A stretch of DNA of 53,121 nt from Reyranella massiliensis 521 (GCA_945862125.1 CAMAYC010000021.1:1-53121), one strand, 5' to 3'. Shown: positions 1-9,967, counted from the first letter of the stretch. The notes: generated by a model not told the origin, from the letters alone. Program-made: numbers and translations.

Positions 1-300
1 CCCGTGAGCCCGCTCACGGCAAAGAACGGCGCCGTCGCCAGCGGCCCGAAATCGGGCGAGCGCTGGCCCGACCGGCTGCCGGCCGGCGCCGGCGGCATGC
101 GTTTCACCGCGCTGGGGCCGGCCGAGATCGTGGCGGCGCTGGCGGCGAAATTTCCGAAGCTGGTGACGGCGTCGCCGGCCAAGGCGCCGGAGCACAAGAC
201 GGCGCTCCGGCTGATCCGGCCCGACGGCTACGTGGGCTTTGCCGGCGCGGCCACGGACCAAGCCAAGGCGGAAGCCTATCTCGCTGCCATCGCGCCCTAG
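1..300 (+). CDS. FAD-dependent monooxygenase, C-terminal fragment (5' end off window)
   Basis: The reading frame is open from the first base and stops at 300, so only the last 99 codons are present. The tail contains LIRPDGYVGFAG followed by a helix ending YLAAIAP. This resembles the thioredoxin-fold C-terminal domain of aromatic-ring FAD monooxygenases (phenol/pentachlorophenol hydroxylase group), where a 'RPDGYV' strand is typical. The FAD-binding and substrate domains would lie to the left. The function is inferred from the tail only; a different FAD hydroxylase or an unrelated C-terminal domain cannot be excluded. Confidence 0.55.
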   Translation, partial: PVSPLTAKNGAVASGPKSGERWPDRLPAGAGGMRFTALGPAEIVAALAAKFPKLVTASPAKAPEHKTALRLIRPDGYVGFAGAATDQAKAEAYLAAIAP

Positions 301-349
301 GCGCGTCGACCATCGCGCCCGAGGCGCGGCGGTGATCGCGTCGTAGACG

Positions 350-571
350 CTAGCGGCCGCCGACCCGCTCGAGGCTCTTGATAACGAGCGGCGCCTTGCC
401 CGACTTTTCCGCGACCTCGCGGTCCTGCGCCTCGATCGCGGCCCGGGCGGAATGGTCGGTATCGTCGCCCGCCAGGGCATCGAGCGGCACGCGGCGGTTG
501 GAGCGCTGGCTGCCGTCCTCGTAAGTGACGTTGAAGAAGACGTATTCCATCCGCTTGCCGGGTTTCGCCAT
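350..571 (-). CDS. Small conserved-looking hypothetical protein (73 aa)
   Basis: This encodes 73 residues, hydrophilic and without signal or membrane segment. The first part (YVFFNVTYEDGSQRSNRRVP) looks like beta strands, and the rest is a charged helix ending KSLERVGGR. The start ATG is preceded by GGAGG five bases upstream, a strong ribosome binding site. It lies downstream of groEL and a 42-residue membrane protein on the same strand, so it may be a distal member of that transcript. I recognise no family. Codon use is in keeping with a real gene. Confidence 0.6.
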   Translation of the reverse strand: MAKPGKRMEYVFFNVTYEDGSQRSNRRVPLDALAGDDTDHSARAAIEAQDREVAEKSGKAPLVIKSLERVGGR

Positions 572-613
572 GGGAGCCTCCGCTTGGGATCGGTCCGCCG
601 ACCGGGAGCGCGC

Positions 614-742
614 TTATACGCGCTCCCCGGTGACGGCGCCCGAAGGTTCGAGATTGTTGTCGGGTTGCAGATAGAGCGTCATCCAAAGCACGGCGATGAA
701 CACCGCGCCCCAGACGAGCCATTTCTCCATGCCCGGCTTCAT
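614..742 (-). CDS. 42-residue single-pass membrane protein downstream of groEL
   Basis: A 42-codon frame begins 14 bases after the groEL stop codon. It reads MKPGMEKWLVWGAVF and continues into a hydrophobic stretch (about residues 8-26, ending TLYLQ), then a polar tail PDNNLEPSGAVTGERV. The pattern of short basic N-terminus, one membrane helix and polar C-terminus is typical of real small membrane proteins. No clear Shine-Dalgarno is seen, so translation may depend on coupling to groEL; an internal ATG four codons later is an alternative start. No family recognised. Confidence 0.5.
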   Translation of the reverse strand: MKPGMEKWLVWGAVFIAVLWMTLYLQPDNNLEPSGAVTGERV

Positions 743-756
743 GGCCGCCGAATGGG

Positions 757-2421
<1,665 letters not shown>

Positions 2422-2456
2422 TTATCTATGAATTCTGGAACGCCGAACCGAATGGC

Positions 2457-2774
2457 TCAGGCGGCTTTCTTCTTGGCGGCAGGCGATCCTTCGACGATGC
2501 CCATGATGTCGGACTCGGCCATGACGAGGAGATCCTCGCCGTCGAGCTTGATCTCGGTACCCGACCACTTGCCGAACAGGATGCGGTCGCCCTTCCTGAC
2601 GTCGAGGGGCACCAGCGCGCCGGTCTCGTTGCGGGCGCCGGGGCCGACGGCCACGACCTCGCCTTCCATGGGCTTTTCCTTGGCGGTGTCAGGAATGAGG
2701 ATTCCGCCCTTGGTCTTGCCCTCTTCCTCGACTCGGCGAATCACCACGCGATCGTGCAGCGGCCTGAATTTCAT
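2457..2774 (-). CDS. groS: Co-chaperonin GroES (Hsp10)
   Basis: This is the lid of the GroEL chamber. It has 105 residues, against about 95-97 in most relatives; the extra length is a short tail SPAAKKKAA. The N-terminal [18 protein letters not shown], the mobile loop region around [16 protein letters not shown] with the GIL tripeptide that contacts GroEL, and the closing [11 protein letters not shown] are diagnostic. It is first gene of the groESL operon. The 271 bases between its start and the divergent TetR-type gene hold the promoter. I found no CIRCE inverted repeat there and no RpoH promoter I would defend. Confidence 0.97.
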   Translation of the reverse strand: MKFRPLHDRVVIRRVEEEGKTKGGILIPDTAKEKPMEGEVVAVGPGARNETGALVPLDVRKGDRILFGKWSGTEIKLDGEDLLVMAESDIMGIVEGSPAAKKKAA

Positions 2775-3045
2775 GGCGTTTCTCTCTGATTGTCGGGGGT
2801 TCTGGGAGCGAACGCTGAGCGCGCGCGATGCAGCACGTGGGGTGGAAGTGGTGATCTTCTATCAGCGAACAAGCGCCTGTCCGACCGAAATCGCCTACAA
2901 ACGCCCGGGCGGCTGGAATATCGCTCCGAAAGCCGTCAGAGTGGCCCGATGGCCTGCTTCGTTTCCGATACTCGGTGTGAGTGTCCGGAGGGTCGCAAGT
3001 AGCCACCTCATGATCTCGAGGCCCCGGTCCGGAGCGTTTTCAGAG

Positions 3046-3687
3046 ATGGTTCAAGATCTTGTCCTGCCTAAGCCGCTGGCCCCGAGCCGTCGGTTCGACG
3101 GCCGCCGCCTGCGGAGCGAGCGGACCCGGCAGCTGATCATCGAGGCCTATCTGCACCTGCTGGCCGCGAACGTGCGGGCGCCGACGGCGTCGCAGATTGC
3201 GGAGCAGGCCGGATATTCAGTGCGGTCGATCTTCGAGCGCTTCGCCGATCTTCCCGCGCTCGGCCTTGCGGCAGCGGACCACGCCATTGCCGTAGGCCAG
3301 GCGGAGGCCGCAGCACAGGACATCGATGGTGATCGGCCGACGCGGATCAGGGCGCATGTCGGGACCCGCGCCGTAGCCTGCCAGAAGTGGCTGCCGATGT
3401 GGCGGGCCATGATCGATATGCAGGAACAGCTGGCCGAACTGAAGGAGCGCGTCGCATCGGTGCGGCGGGGCAACCTCGCGCGGCTAAAGCTCATGTACGA
3501 ACCTGAACTCTCGGTCCTGCCGGCCCCGGAACGCAAGCAGATGCTGTTTGCCCTGGGGGCGCTCACGAGCTTCGAAAGCTGGAACCAGCTGCGCGCCGAC
3601 TACAACCTCTCGATGGAGGCAGCCCAGGCGGTCTGGTTCACCGCGATCGACCGGATGCTGCCGGCCACGCCAGAGCGACCGGACTAG
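3046..3687 (+). CDS. TetR/AcrR-family transcriptional regulator
   Basis: A 213-residue protein. The N-terminal third contains RTRQLIIEAYLHLLAANVRA, then ASQIAEQAGYSVRSIFERFAD, which is the helix-turn-helix layout of TetR regulators (residues about 25-70). The C-terminal ligand/dimer domain is helical and not informative on ligand. I chose ATG 3046 because GGAG lies 11 bases upstream; another in-frame ATG at 3010 has no ribosome site. It stops three bases before the nuclease-like gene, so the two are probably co-transcribed. It is divergent from groESL across 271 bases; whether it regulates that operon is unknown. Confidence 0.8.
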   Translation: MVQDLVLPKPLAPSRRFDGRRLRSERTRQLIIEAYLHLLAANVRAPTASQIAEQAGYSVRSIFERFADLPALGLAAADHAIAVGQAEAAAQDIDGDRPTRIRAHVGTRAVACQKWLPMWRAMIDMQEQLAELKERVASVRRGNLARLKLMYEPELSVLPAPERKQMLFALGALTSFESWNQLRADYNLSMEAAQAVWFTAIDRMLPATPERPD

Positions 3688-3690
3688 GCA

Positions 3691-4257
3691 ATGAAGATCT
3701 TGCTCCTCGCCTGCCTGTTGGCCCTCGCGGCCGGCGCTGCAGATGCCCAGCAACGACGCCCGCCGGAGCCAGACAAGGCTGCCGACAAGCCGCCCGACTG
3801 CGCCGCCAGCATGGGCGTACTGCCCAAGGACTGGAACGGCGAAGCCTATGCCATCGACGGCGTCACCCTGGGCGGGACCGGATTAAAACCGCCACTGCGG
3901 TTGTGGGGCGTGCAGACCGGCGAGCTGCGCGACCGGCAGAATGGTCAGGAGACAGTCGCGGGCATGCGGGCGCGGGCGGCGCTTGAAGATATGCTCGACA
4001 AGGGCAGCCATAAGGTGAAGTGCCGGACGATGCGTTGGGATCGCGAGTGCCGCGCCGTCGCGCAGTGCATGGTCGAGACCTCGCCGACGCCCATCGACCT
4101 CGGTGGATACCTGATTTCGAGTGGCCTCGCCTATGGCTTCCATCTGGAGGAGGCGCTGCCGTGGGAGCCACGGGCCGGTCAGCGTTATGCCGGCGCCGAG
4201 GCCGAAGCGCGTAAAGCCGCCCGCGGCCTGTGGCCGGTTTGGCTGGGCGAGAAGTAA
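3691..4257 (+). CDS. Secreted thermonuclease-family (SNase-like) protein
   Basis: 188 residues with a clear signal peptide (MKILLLACLLALAAGAADAQ). The core shows the staphylococcal-nuclease layout: a DGVTL strand, LRLWGVQTGE in place of the usual 'IRLxGIDAPE', then DRECRAVAQC corresponding to the 'DRYGRxVAxC' catalytic-arginine segment, and a final region with RAGQRYAGAEAEARKAARGLW, the conserved 'AExxAKxxxxGLW' end. The GIDAPE motif is degenerate, so nuclease activity is uncertain, but the fold assignment is good. It acts outside the cytoplasm if exported. It begins three bases after the TetR-type gene. Confidence 0.82.
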   Translation: MKILLLACLLALAAGAADAQQRRPPEPDKAADKPPDCAASMGVLPKDWNGEAYAIDGVTLGGTGLKPPLRLWGVQTGELRDRQNGQETVAGMRARAALEDMLDKGSHKVKCRTMRWDRECRAVAQCMVETSPTPIDLGGYLISSGLAYGFHLEEALPWEPRAGQRYAGAEAEARKAARGLWPVWLGEK

Positions 4258-4274
4258 GGCAGACGGCTGGCCGC

Positions 4275-4553
4275 TCAGAAAGGCGACCGCCGCCGGCGCC
4301 TGGACCGGCCGAGCGCATCGATCAGCGGTGAGGCGGGCGGTGCGACGTCGGGTACCGAACAGTCCGCATCGGTCTCGGTCAGTGCGCGTCGACGCCCCAG
4401 AACGGTAAGCGCGATGCCCTTCGGCCCCTCTTCGATCAAGCCGAGGAACTCGAAGCGCACCCGCTGCGCTGGCGGCACATCGGTCCGCCCTCCGACCAAG
4501 CCGCGCAAGACCTGGAGCTCGAGGCGGCTCAACGTCGACGGAGGATGCGCCAC
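4275..4553 (-). CDS. Hypothetical protein with a winged-helix-like core (92 aa)
   Basis: The GTG start at 4553 is chosen because AGGAAG lies six bases upstream; there is no nearby in-frame ATG. The protein reads as LSRLELQVLRGLVGG, then RVRFEFLGLIEEGPKGIALT and VLGRRRAL. This 'helix, LGLIE-loop-KGIALT-xxGRRxL' pattern resembles the wing and recognition part of small winged-helix proteins. The C-terminus is an Arg-rich tail (GRSRRRRRSPF). DNA binding is an inference from pattern only. It converges with the nuclease-like gene, 17 bases apart. Confidence 0.5.
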   Translation of the reverse strand: MAHPPSTLSRLELQVLRGLVGGRTDVPPAQRVRFEFLGLIEEGPKGIALTVLGRRRALTETDADCSVPDVAPPASPLIDALGRSRRRRRSPF

Positions 4554-4581
4554 GAATGGCTTCCTGGTGACGATGCCTGCC

Positions 4582-4659
4582 TCAACGCCAGAACAGGGCG
4601 AGCAGAATAATGATGGGAATGGGAACGCCGAGCAGCCAGAGCAGAATTGAACGGCCCAT
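4582..4659 (-). CDS. 25-residue hydrophobic membrane peptide
   Basis: A 25-codon frame starting MGRSILLWLLGVPIPI and ending LLALFWR. It is almost one continuous membrane helix with a Pro pair in the middle and an Arg at each end. The ribosome site is good: AGGAGA six bases before ATG. From memory, very similar short peptides of this shape are present in many alpha- and betaproteobacterial genomes, but their role is unknown. It sits just upstream of the GTG start of the winged-helix-like gene on the same strand, so the two may be co-transcribed. Confidence 0.6.
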   Translation of the reverse strand: MGRSILLWLLGVPIPIIILLALFWR

Positions 4660-4728
4660 GGGATTCTCCTGGAGTTGGGCTGTGAACAAATGGTTCCAAT
4701 GAAAGGAAGCGGCTGTTGACGGAAGGGG

Positions 4729-5601
4729 CTAGGGGCGACCGTCGCGCGCCGCCCCGCCTTCGGTGGCGGCAAGGCCTGCCGCAACGGCGCCGAGCAGCAT
4801 CGACGCGACAAGCCAGAACGACAGGTGCATTGCGACCCGCCGGGCAGCATCGGCCGCGATCCTGGCTTCGGCTTCGATCGCCGCAACGCGGCGCTCGGCA
4901 TCGGGCGGCGCCAAACCGGTACGGGCCGCCACCATCTGGGCGAGATACTGGCGGTCATCGGCCGTCAGGCCGGCGCCGGTGCGATCATAGGCGGTGGCGA
5001 AGAGGCGCCGCGCGGCATCGCGGTCGACAGCGAGGTCACGGCCGCCCGCGAACACGCCAGCCGCGCGCTGGCCCGTTCCGCCGGTGAGCGCGGTGTAATC
5101 GGGACGGAAAAGACGATCCAGCAGAGGAGCCAGCCATGGATTGCCGCGCGCCTCGCCGTTCGATGCCGCCAGGACAGCAGCCGGGCCGGCCCCTGCCGCC
5201 ACACCGCCGCCGATGATGGTGGAAGCCGAGGCGAGCAAGGCCGCACCCATCACCGTGGCGAAGGCCCACGCCAGCACGCCGTGCGCAGTATCGCGGAAAT
5301 AGACTTCGTCTTTGGCGGTGTGTGCCCAGCGTACACGCAGCCTGCCCGTGACATAGCCGCCAAGCGCCGACGCCATGACGGCAGTCACGGCCATGAATAT
5401 GCCTCCGATAGTGGCGGCCCTGGTGGTGGTGATGTCGGCGGTGCCAGACCACGGCGTGATGACGGCGAAGCCGATGCCGGCGCCCAGCGCCAGCAGCAAC
5501 AAGGTCAAGGCAGCGGCCACGAGGCCGCCGGCGATGATGGCGGGCCAGGAGACGGCGGAAACGGGGGAAGATTCGGCTTCGACGATGACGGTGTCGACCA
5601 T
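4729..5601 (-). CDS. Multi-pass membrane protein of unknown function (290 aa)
   Basis: A predicted inner-membrane protein. Hydrophobic segments lie at about residues 18-50 (WPAIIAGGLVAAALTLLLLA), 63-84, 107-130 and 262-283. Between the third and fourth is a soluble stretch of about 120 residues carrying a helical, Arg/Ala-rich region (AERRVAAIEAEARIAADAARR). The N-terminal glycine-rich membrane half resembles the general 'TM region plus soluble domain' proteins common in alphaproteobacteria; I cannot name a function. It is followed downstream on the same strand by the 25-residue membrane peptide. Confidence 0.65.
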   Translation of the reverse strand: MVDTVIVEAESSPVSAVSWPAIIAGGLVAAALTLLLLALGAGIGFAVITPWSGTADITTTRAATIGGIFMAVTAVMASALGGYVTGRLRVRWAHTAKDEVYFRDTAHGVLAWAFATVMGAALLASASTIIGGGVAAGAGPAAVLAASNGEARGNPWLAPLLDRLFRPDYTALTGGTGQRAAGVFAGGRDLAVDRDAARRLFATAYDRTGAGLTADDRQYLAQMVAARTGLAPPDAERRVAAIEAEARIAADAARRVAMHLSFWLVASMLLGAVAAGLAATEGGAARDGRP

Positions 5602-5670
5602 GTAACTCCTGCTGCTCTGCCGCCGACTAAGGTGCTGGCGGGAGGCAACGCAGGAAAATGGTTCAGGTTG

Positions 5671-5688
5671 CCCTGAAAATAATCAGGG
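5671..5688 (-). terminator. Short hairpin after the hydroxyacid dehydrogenase gene
   Basis: CCCTGA and TCAGGG form a six-base perfect stem around an AT-only loop (AAATAA), beginning seven bases past the stop of the 5695-6600 gene. There is no strong U-tract after it on the minus strand, so it is at best a weak terminator or an RNA-stabilising hairpin. Confidence 0.3.
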
Positions 5689-5694
5689 AAACGA

Positions 5695-6600
5695 TCAGGG
5701 ACCGGCAGCCGCCAGATCGATGGCACGGCGATACATCGTCATCGACGCTTCCGGGGTGTTGTAGCCGGCGTGCGCCGTGAGCGTGACATTGTCGAGCGTC
5801 AACAGCGGCTCGTCGGCCGGCACCGGCTCCTTGGCGAAGACGTCGGTCGCATAGTGGCCGATATGGCCGGCGCGCAGGATATCTAGCAAAGCCGGCTCGT
5901 CGACGACACCGGCTCGCGCCGTGTTGACGATGATGACGCCGGGTTTGGTCTTCTTCAGTCGGGCGCGATCCAGGAACCCACGCGTGGCGTCGTTCAGGCC
6001 AAGATGCAGGCTGATGATATCGGCGCGCGCCAGCAGCTCATCGATCGACACCATCGGCACGGCGGTCCCGGCAATGGCCGAGCGATTGAAGGCGATCACG
6101 TTCAGACCGACACCCTGGCTGATGCGAGCCATCTCGCGGCCAATGCCCCCCAGGCCGATGATGCCCAAGGTCTTTCCCTTAAGTTCCATGCCCTGCATCG
6201 GCCGCCAGCCGCCCGACCGGACAATGCCATGCATGGTGGCGATCTGGCGCGTGGCGGCAAAGACCAACCCCATCGCATGCTCGGCGACGGTGGTATCGCC
6301 GTAGCCGCCGATGGTCGAGACCTTGATGCCGAGGCGCTGGGCAGCGGCGAGATCGACGAAGCTCGCTGCTCCGGTGCCGAGAAAGACGATGTGCTTCAGC
6401 TCATTGCAACGCTTCAGCGTCGCTTCGTTGAAGTAAGTGGCGTCGTTGATGACGGTGTCGTAGCCCGCGACTTTCCCTGGAATGTCGCCTTCATCGACAG
6501 GGCCCATGTTGATCGCGATGGAGATGTCGCCGGGGCCGTGAACCTGCTTCCAGATACGATCGATATCCGGAGTCGAATCGATGAAGAGCGTTCTGGACAT
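5695..6600 (-). CDS. D-isomer-specific 2-hydroxyacid dehydrogenase, NAD(P)-dependent
   Basis: 301 residues, the usual size for the family. The Rossmann motif GKTLGIIGLGGIGREMARI (GxGxxG) is followed by a basic patch after the second strand (FNRS), the catalytic Arg segment NTARAGVVDEPALLDIL, the Glu segment DVFAKEPVPADEPLL and the terminal TAHAGYNTPEA, which supplies the catalytic His. The family reduces 2-oxo acids or oxidises D-2-hydroxy acids in the cytosol; the substrate cannot be told. The ATG at 6600 is preceded by GGGAGG nine bases upstream. The genes on either side give no pathway clue. Confidence 0.9.
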   Translation of the reverse strand: MSRTLFIDSTPDIDRIWKQVHGPGDISIAINMGPVDEGDIPGKVAGYDTVINDATYFNEATLKRCNELKHIVFLGTGAASFVDLAAAQRLGIKVSTIGGYGDTTVAEHAMGLVFAATRQIATMHGIVRSGGWRPMQGMELKGKTLGIIGLGGIGREMARISQGVGLNVIAFNRSAIAGTAVPMVSIDELLARADIISLHLGLNDATRGFLDRARLKKTKPGVIIVNTARAGVVDEPALLDILRAGHIGHYATDVFAKEPVPADEPLLTLDNVTLTAHAGYNTPEASMTMYRRAIDLAAAGP

Positions 6601-6653
6601 CGCCGCAATCCTCCCAGCCGGAGCACGAGCCCAGCATAGCAGAACCGGGCCTG

Positions 6654-7121
6654 TCAGCGTCCGGCTTGCCGCTTCCGCACCGTCTTGCCGCGTGGCTTTT
6701 GTCGGGACGCCGTCGCGGGGACCTGGACGTCGCGCTGGAGATTGTCGTGCTTGTCGTCCATGCGACGGTAATCGATCGTGAGTTCCTCGCCGGCGGGAAT
6801 ATTCCGGACGGCGTGGTAGGTCACGTCGCCGTCGTCGGAGCCCAGGTTGGGATCGGCGGCGTGATTCATGTACCAGCCCGTCGAGATGCGCAGGAAATCG
6901 AGCGGCACCCAATATCCTCCGGTGCTGCGGATTCCGAACTTCTTGTAGAGCGCGGCGTCCGGCGAGGCGTCGACCTTCCGGGTCGAAACCCAACGGCTGT
7001 CCTTGCCGTCCCAGATGCGGACGATCTCTCCCTTTTTGATGTCCTGGTCGGCAAAGCAGCCGACACCGTGAACGCCCGAGGAGCCTAGATAGACGAATGC
7101 CTTGCTGGTCTTGCGCTTCAT
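6654..7121 (-). CDS. SET-domain protein (putative protein-lysine methyltransferase)
   Basis: 155 residues. SET hallmarks are visible in order: GVHGVGCFADQDIKKGEIV (N-terminal SET strand pair), YMNHAADPNLG (equivalent of 'NHS..PN', the SAM-binding knot) and GEELTIDYRR (equivalent of 'ELTxDY', including the catalytic Tyr). There is no post-SET cysteine cluster. The last 25 residues are strongly basic (QKPRGKTVRKRQAGR), which could bind nucleic acid or be a self-modification site. The family transfers methyl groups from SAM to lysine; the target is unknown. It is divergent from the solute-binding-protein gene across 247 bases in which I see no defined regulatory site. Confidence 0.85.
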   Translation of the reverse strand: MKRKTSKAFVYLGSSGVHGVGCFADQDIKKGEIVRIWDGKDSRWVSTRKVDASPDAALYKKFGIRSTGGYWVPLDFLRISTGWYMNHAADPNLGSDDGDVTYHAVRNIPAGEELTIDYRRMDDKHDNLQRDVQVPATASRQKPRGKTVRKRQAGR

Positions 7122-7368
7122 GGAACTCTTACTCGTGATCAACAATGTCGTGCAGCCCGCGTGCTTACCCTGCCTCATGTTGCACTGCAATCGCGCCGAC
7201 ACCGATACTGCAAGCCGTCTGGTCCCGCCGATAGAACGGCGATAGGCTTCAGGGCTTTTGCGAAAAGGAGAGACGAGACCGAACACGAAGGCTTGGGCCG
7301 CACGCTTCAACCCGCGACAAAAGCGGAAAGCGCACCACCCGTCACGATCAAGCGTCTGGGAGGACACC

Positions 7369-8967
7369 ATGAGAAACCGAATGCATTTCCTTGCGTTGGC
7401 GTGTTTCGCGTTGGTTGGCGTGATGGCGTTGTCGGCAACCTCTCCTGCCGGGGCACAAAAGTCCGGCGGCATCCTGAAGATCCAGCACACGGACACGCCG
7501 CCCAGCGCCTCGATCCACGAGGAAGCGACCGTATCGGTCGCCGTGCCGTTCATGTCGCTCTACAACAACCTCGTGATGTTCGACCAGAACGTCGCCAAGA
7601 ACAGCTTCGAATCGATCGTGCCGGATCTTGCGACCGGCTGGTCGTGGAGCAGCGATGGCAACAAGCTCGCCTTCAAGCTCCGTCCAGGCGTGAAATGGCA
7701 CGACGGCAAGCCGTTCACGGCCAAAGACGTCGAGTGCACGTTCGAGCTGCTGCTCGGCGCCGACAAGCTCCGGCGCAATCCGCGGCAATCCTGGTACACC
7801 AACGTCGAGAAGGTGACGGCGGACGGCGAACTCGACGTCACTTTTCGCCTCAAGGCTCCGCAGCCTTCGCTGCTGGCGTTGCTGGCGTCAGGCTACACGC
7901 CGATCTACCCCTGCCACGTCCCGGCGGCGGACATGCGGCGCAAGCCGATCGGCACGGGCCCGTTCAAGTTCGTCGAATTCAAGATGAACGAGAGCATCAA
8001 GCTCGCCAGGAACACGGACTACTGGAAGCCGGGCCGCCCCTATCTCGACGGCATAGAATTCACCATTATCCCCGACCGATCGACGCGTATGCTGTCGTTC
8101 GCCGCCGGCAAGTTCGACATGACCTTCCCGACAGACGTCACGGTGCCGCTTCTGAAGAATCTGAAGAAGGACGCTCCGCAGGCACAATGCACCATGCGAG
8201 CGACCGGCGTTTCGACCAACCTCATCGTCAACCGCGACCTGCCGCCTTTCGACAACCCGAAGATCCGTCGCGCCATGGCTCTGACGCTCGATCGCAAGGC
8301 CTTCATCGACATCCTGAGCGAAGGCGAGAGCACGATAGGTGGCGCCATGCTGGCCCCGCCGGACGGCGTGTGGGGGCTTCCGGCGGAAGACCTCAAGACG
8401 ATCATCGGCTATGGCGACGTCGAGAAGAGCCGCGAGGAAGGCCGTGCCCTGATGCGGGAAGCCGGCTACGGGCCGGACAAACGAATGAAGCTCAAGGTCA
8501 GCACGCGCAACATCGCCACCTTCCGCGATCCGGCGACAATCCTGCTCGATCATTTGCGGCACATCTACATCGACTCCGAACTGGAGATCATCGACACCGC
8601 CATCTACTACAATCGCGTGTTCAAGAAGGACTATGCGGTCGCACTCAACCTCAGCGGCAGCGCGGTCGACGATCCCGACGTCACTTTCTTCGAGGGCTAC
8701 GCCTGCGGCAGCCTGCGCAACTACAACAACTACTGCGATCCGGAGATGACCAAGCGTTTCGAGGCGCAATCGCGCGAGCTCGATCAGAAGAAGCGCAAGA
8801 AGATGGTGTGGGAGATCGACGCCAAGCTGCAGGAAGACATCGCCCGGCCAATAATTTCCAACGGCAAGGCGGCCGGCTGCTGGCAGCCCCACGTCAAGAA
8901 CGTCACGATCCACACCAACAGCATCTACAATGGCTGGCGCTTCGAGGACATCTGGCTCGACCGCTAA
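7369..8967 (+). CDS. ABC transporter substrate-binding protein, family 5 (peptide/nickel/opine type)
   Basis: 532 residues with a Sec signal peptide ending near ATSPAGAQ. The mature part has the family 5 order: GGILKIQHTD, then the domain with YNNLVMFD, DLATGWSWSSDGNKLAFKLRPGVKWHDGKPFTAKDV split over two strands of the DppA/OppA signature, and IRRAMALTLDR in the second lobe. Such periplasmic proteins capture peptides or related ligands for an ABC importer. The ATG at 7369 has GGGAGG seven bases upstream. No permease or ATPase gene is adjacent, so it is an orphan receptor here. The next gene is convergent, 16 bases away. Confidence 0.9.
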   Translation: MRNRMHFLALACFALVGVMALSATSPAGAQKSGGILKIQHTDTPPSASIHEEATVSVAVPFMSLYNNLVMFDQNVAKNSFESIVPDLATGWSWSSDGNKLAFKLRPGVKWHDGKPFTAKDVECTFELLLGADKLRRNPRQSWYTNVEKVTADGELDVTFRLKAPQPSLLALLASGYTPIYPCHVPAADMRRKPIGTGPFKFVEFKMNESIKLARNTDYWKPGRPYLDGIEFTIIPDRSTRMLSFAAGKFDMTFPTDVTVPLLKNLKKDAPQAQCTMRATGVSTNLIVNRDLPPFDNPKIRRAMALTLDRKAFIDILSEGESTIGGAMLAPPDGVWGLPAEDLKTIIGYGDVEKSREEGRALMREAGYGPDKRMKLKVSTRNIATFRDPATILLDHLRHIYIDSELEIIDTAIYYNRVFKKDYAVALNLSGSAVDDPDVTFFEGYACGSLRNYNNYCDPEMTKRFEAQSRELDQKKRKKMVWEIDAKLQEDIARPIISNGKAAGCWQPHVKNVTIHTNSIYNGWRFEDIWLDR

Positions 8968-8983
8968 AGGTCGACGCTGGCGA

Positions 8984-9967
8984 TCAGACGCCAGCTTTCA
9001 GAAGGAGCTTGCCGGCGACGTGCCGGCCCTCGAGGCGGCGGTGCATGTCGGCCGCCGCCTCGAGGGGAAACACGCCCTCGACCGGCACCTTGAGCCAGCC
9101 CGCAGCGATGCCCTCCAGGACATGGTCGATGCCGGCCTGCCACGCCGGCAGGTCATGGTCGACATGGCCGAGATGCAAACGCGTAAAGGTCTGCGAGCGC
9201 GGCAGGATGCGCTCGCGGATGTTCTTGAGGGGCTGGCCCTCGGCCTCACCGATACTTATGACATGGCCGAGCCTTCGGACGACATTGAAGGTACGATCGA
9301 GCATCGTGGCGCCGTAGGAATCGATCGCGAGATCGACCCCTCTGCCCGTGGTGAAATCGAGCACTGCCGTTTCGAAGTCCTCGGTCTTCGTCTGCACCAC
9401 GCGGGACGCGCCATATTCCAATGCACGTGCTTCCTTGCCCGGTGTACCCGTCGTGCCGATGACGATGGCGCCAGCGTGAACCGCAAGCTGGGTGCACATG
9501 AGGCCGACACCGCCCCCGACGGCGTTGACGAGCACGGTATCACTGGGGCCAATCCCGCCATGGATCGTCCAGAGCATGTGATAGGCCGTGAGCGCCTGGA
9601 TCGGGAAGGCAGCCGCCGTCTCCAAGGTGATGCCGTCCGGCAGCTTGATGAGACCGCTGGCCGCGGCTACGCACTTCTCCGCATAGGCGCCGCCCTTCTC
9701 CGGGAAGGCAGCGACGCGGTCCCCCACTTTCACGCCTGATACGCCCGGCCCGAGGGCAGCGACGGTGCCGGAAACCTCGAAGCCCAGGATCATCGGATAG
9801 GTCATGTGATGCGGATAAATTCCCATCCTGACCTGCGTATCGGCCCAGTTGCAGCCAGCAAAGGCAACATCGATCAGCACCTCGCCGAGACCCGGCACCG
9901 GATCGGAAAGCTCGGCAAGGGCAAGCTGCTCGGGCCCGCCCGTGGCATGGATGACGACGGCTTTCAT
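8984..9967 (-). CDS. Zinc-independent quinone oxidoreductase / NADPH:quinone reductase-like (MDR superfamily)
   Basis: 327 residues of the medium-chain dehydrogenase/reductase superfamily. The segments MKAVVIHATGGPEQL, LGFEVSGTVAALGPGV and GDRVAAF form the GroES-like half; AVGGGVGLMCTQLAVHAGA is the nucleotide-binding turn (a variant of AxxGGVG). The usual zinc ligands are missing: the 'GHE' position reads GFE. It therefore belongs to the zeta-crystallin/QOR-like group that reduces quinones or enones with NADPH. It is divergent from the GST gene (10146), and the two share a redox/detoxification theme. Confidence 0.88.
   Translation of the reverse strand: MKAVVIHATGGPEQLALAELSDPVPGLGEVLIDVAFAGCNWADTQVRMGIYPHHMTYPMILGFEVSGTVAALGPGVSGVKVGDRVAAFPEKGGAYAEKCVAAASGLIKLPDGITLETAAAFPIQALTAYHMLWTIHGGIGPSDTVLVNAVGGGVGLMCTQLAVHAGAIVIGTTGTPGKEARALEYGASRVVQTKTEDFETAVLDFTTGRGVDLAIDSYGATMLDRTFNVVRRLGHVISIGEAEGQPLKNIRERILPRSQTFTRLHLGHVDHDLPAWQAGIDHVLEGIAAGWLKVPVEGVFPLEAAADMHRRLEGRHVAGKLLLKAGV

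Noticed and set aside
2775-3045. Search for CIRCE or RpoH promoter before groES
   Set aside because: No TTAGCACTC-type repeat; CTTG-type candidates had no acceptable -10 partner.
2428-3045. N-terminal extension of the TetR-type gene back to 2428
   Set aside because: It would run antisense through groES; the ribosome site and helix-turn-helix support ATG 3046.
7122-7368. Riboswitch or small RNA in the gap before the solute-binding-protein gene
   Set aside because: Only a five-base CGCCG/CGGCG stem was found; no known element matches.
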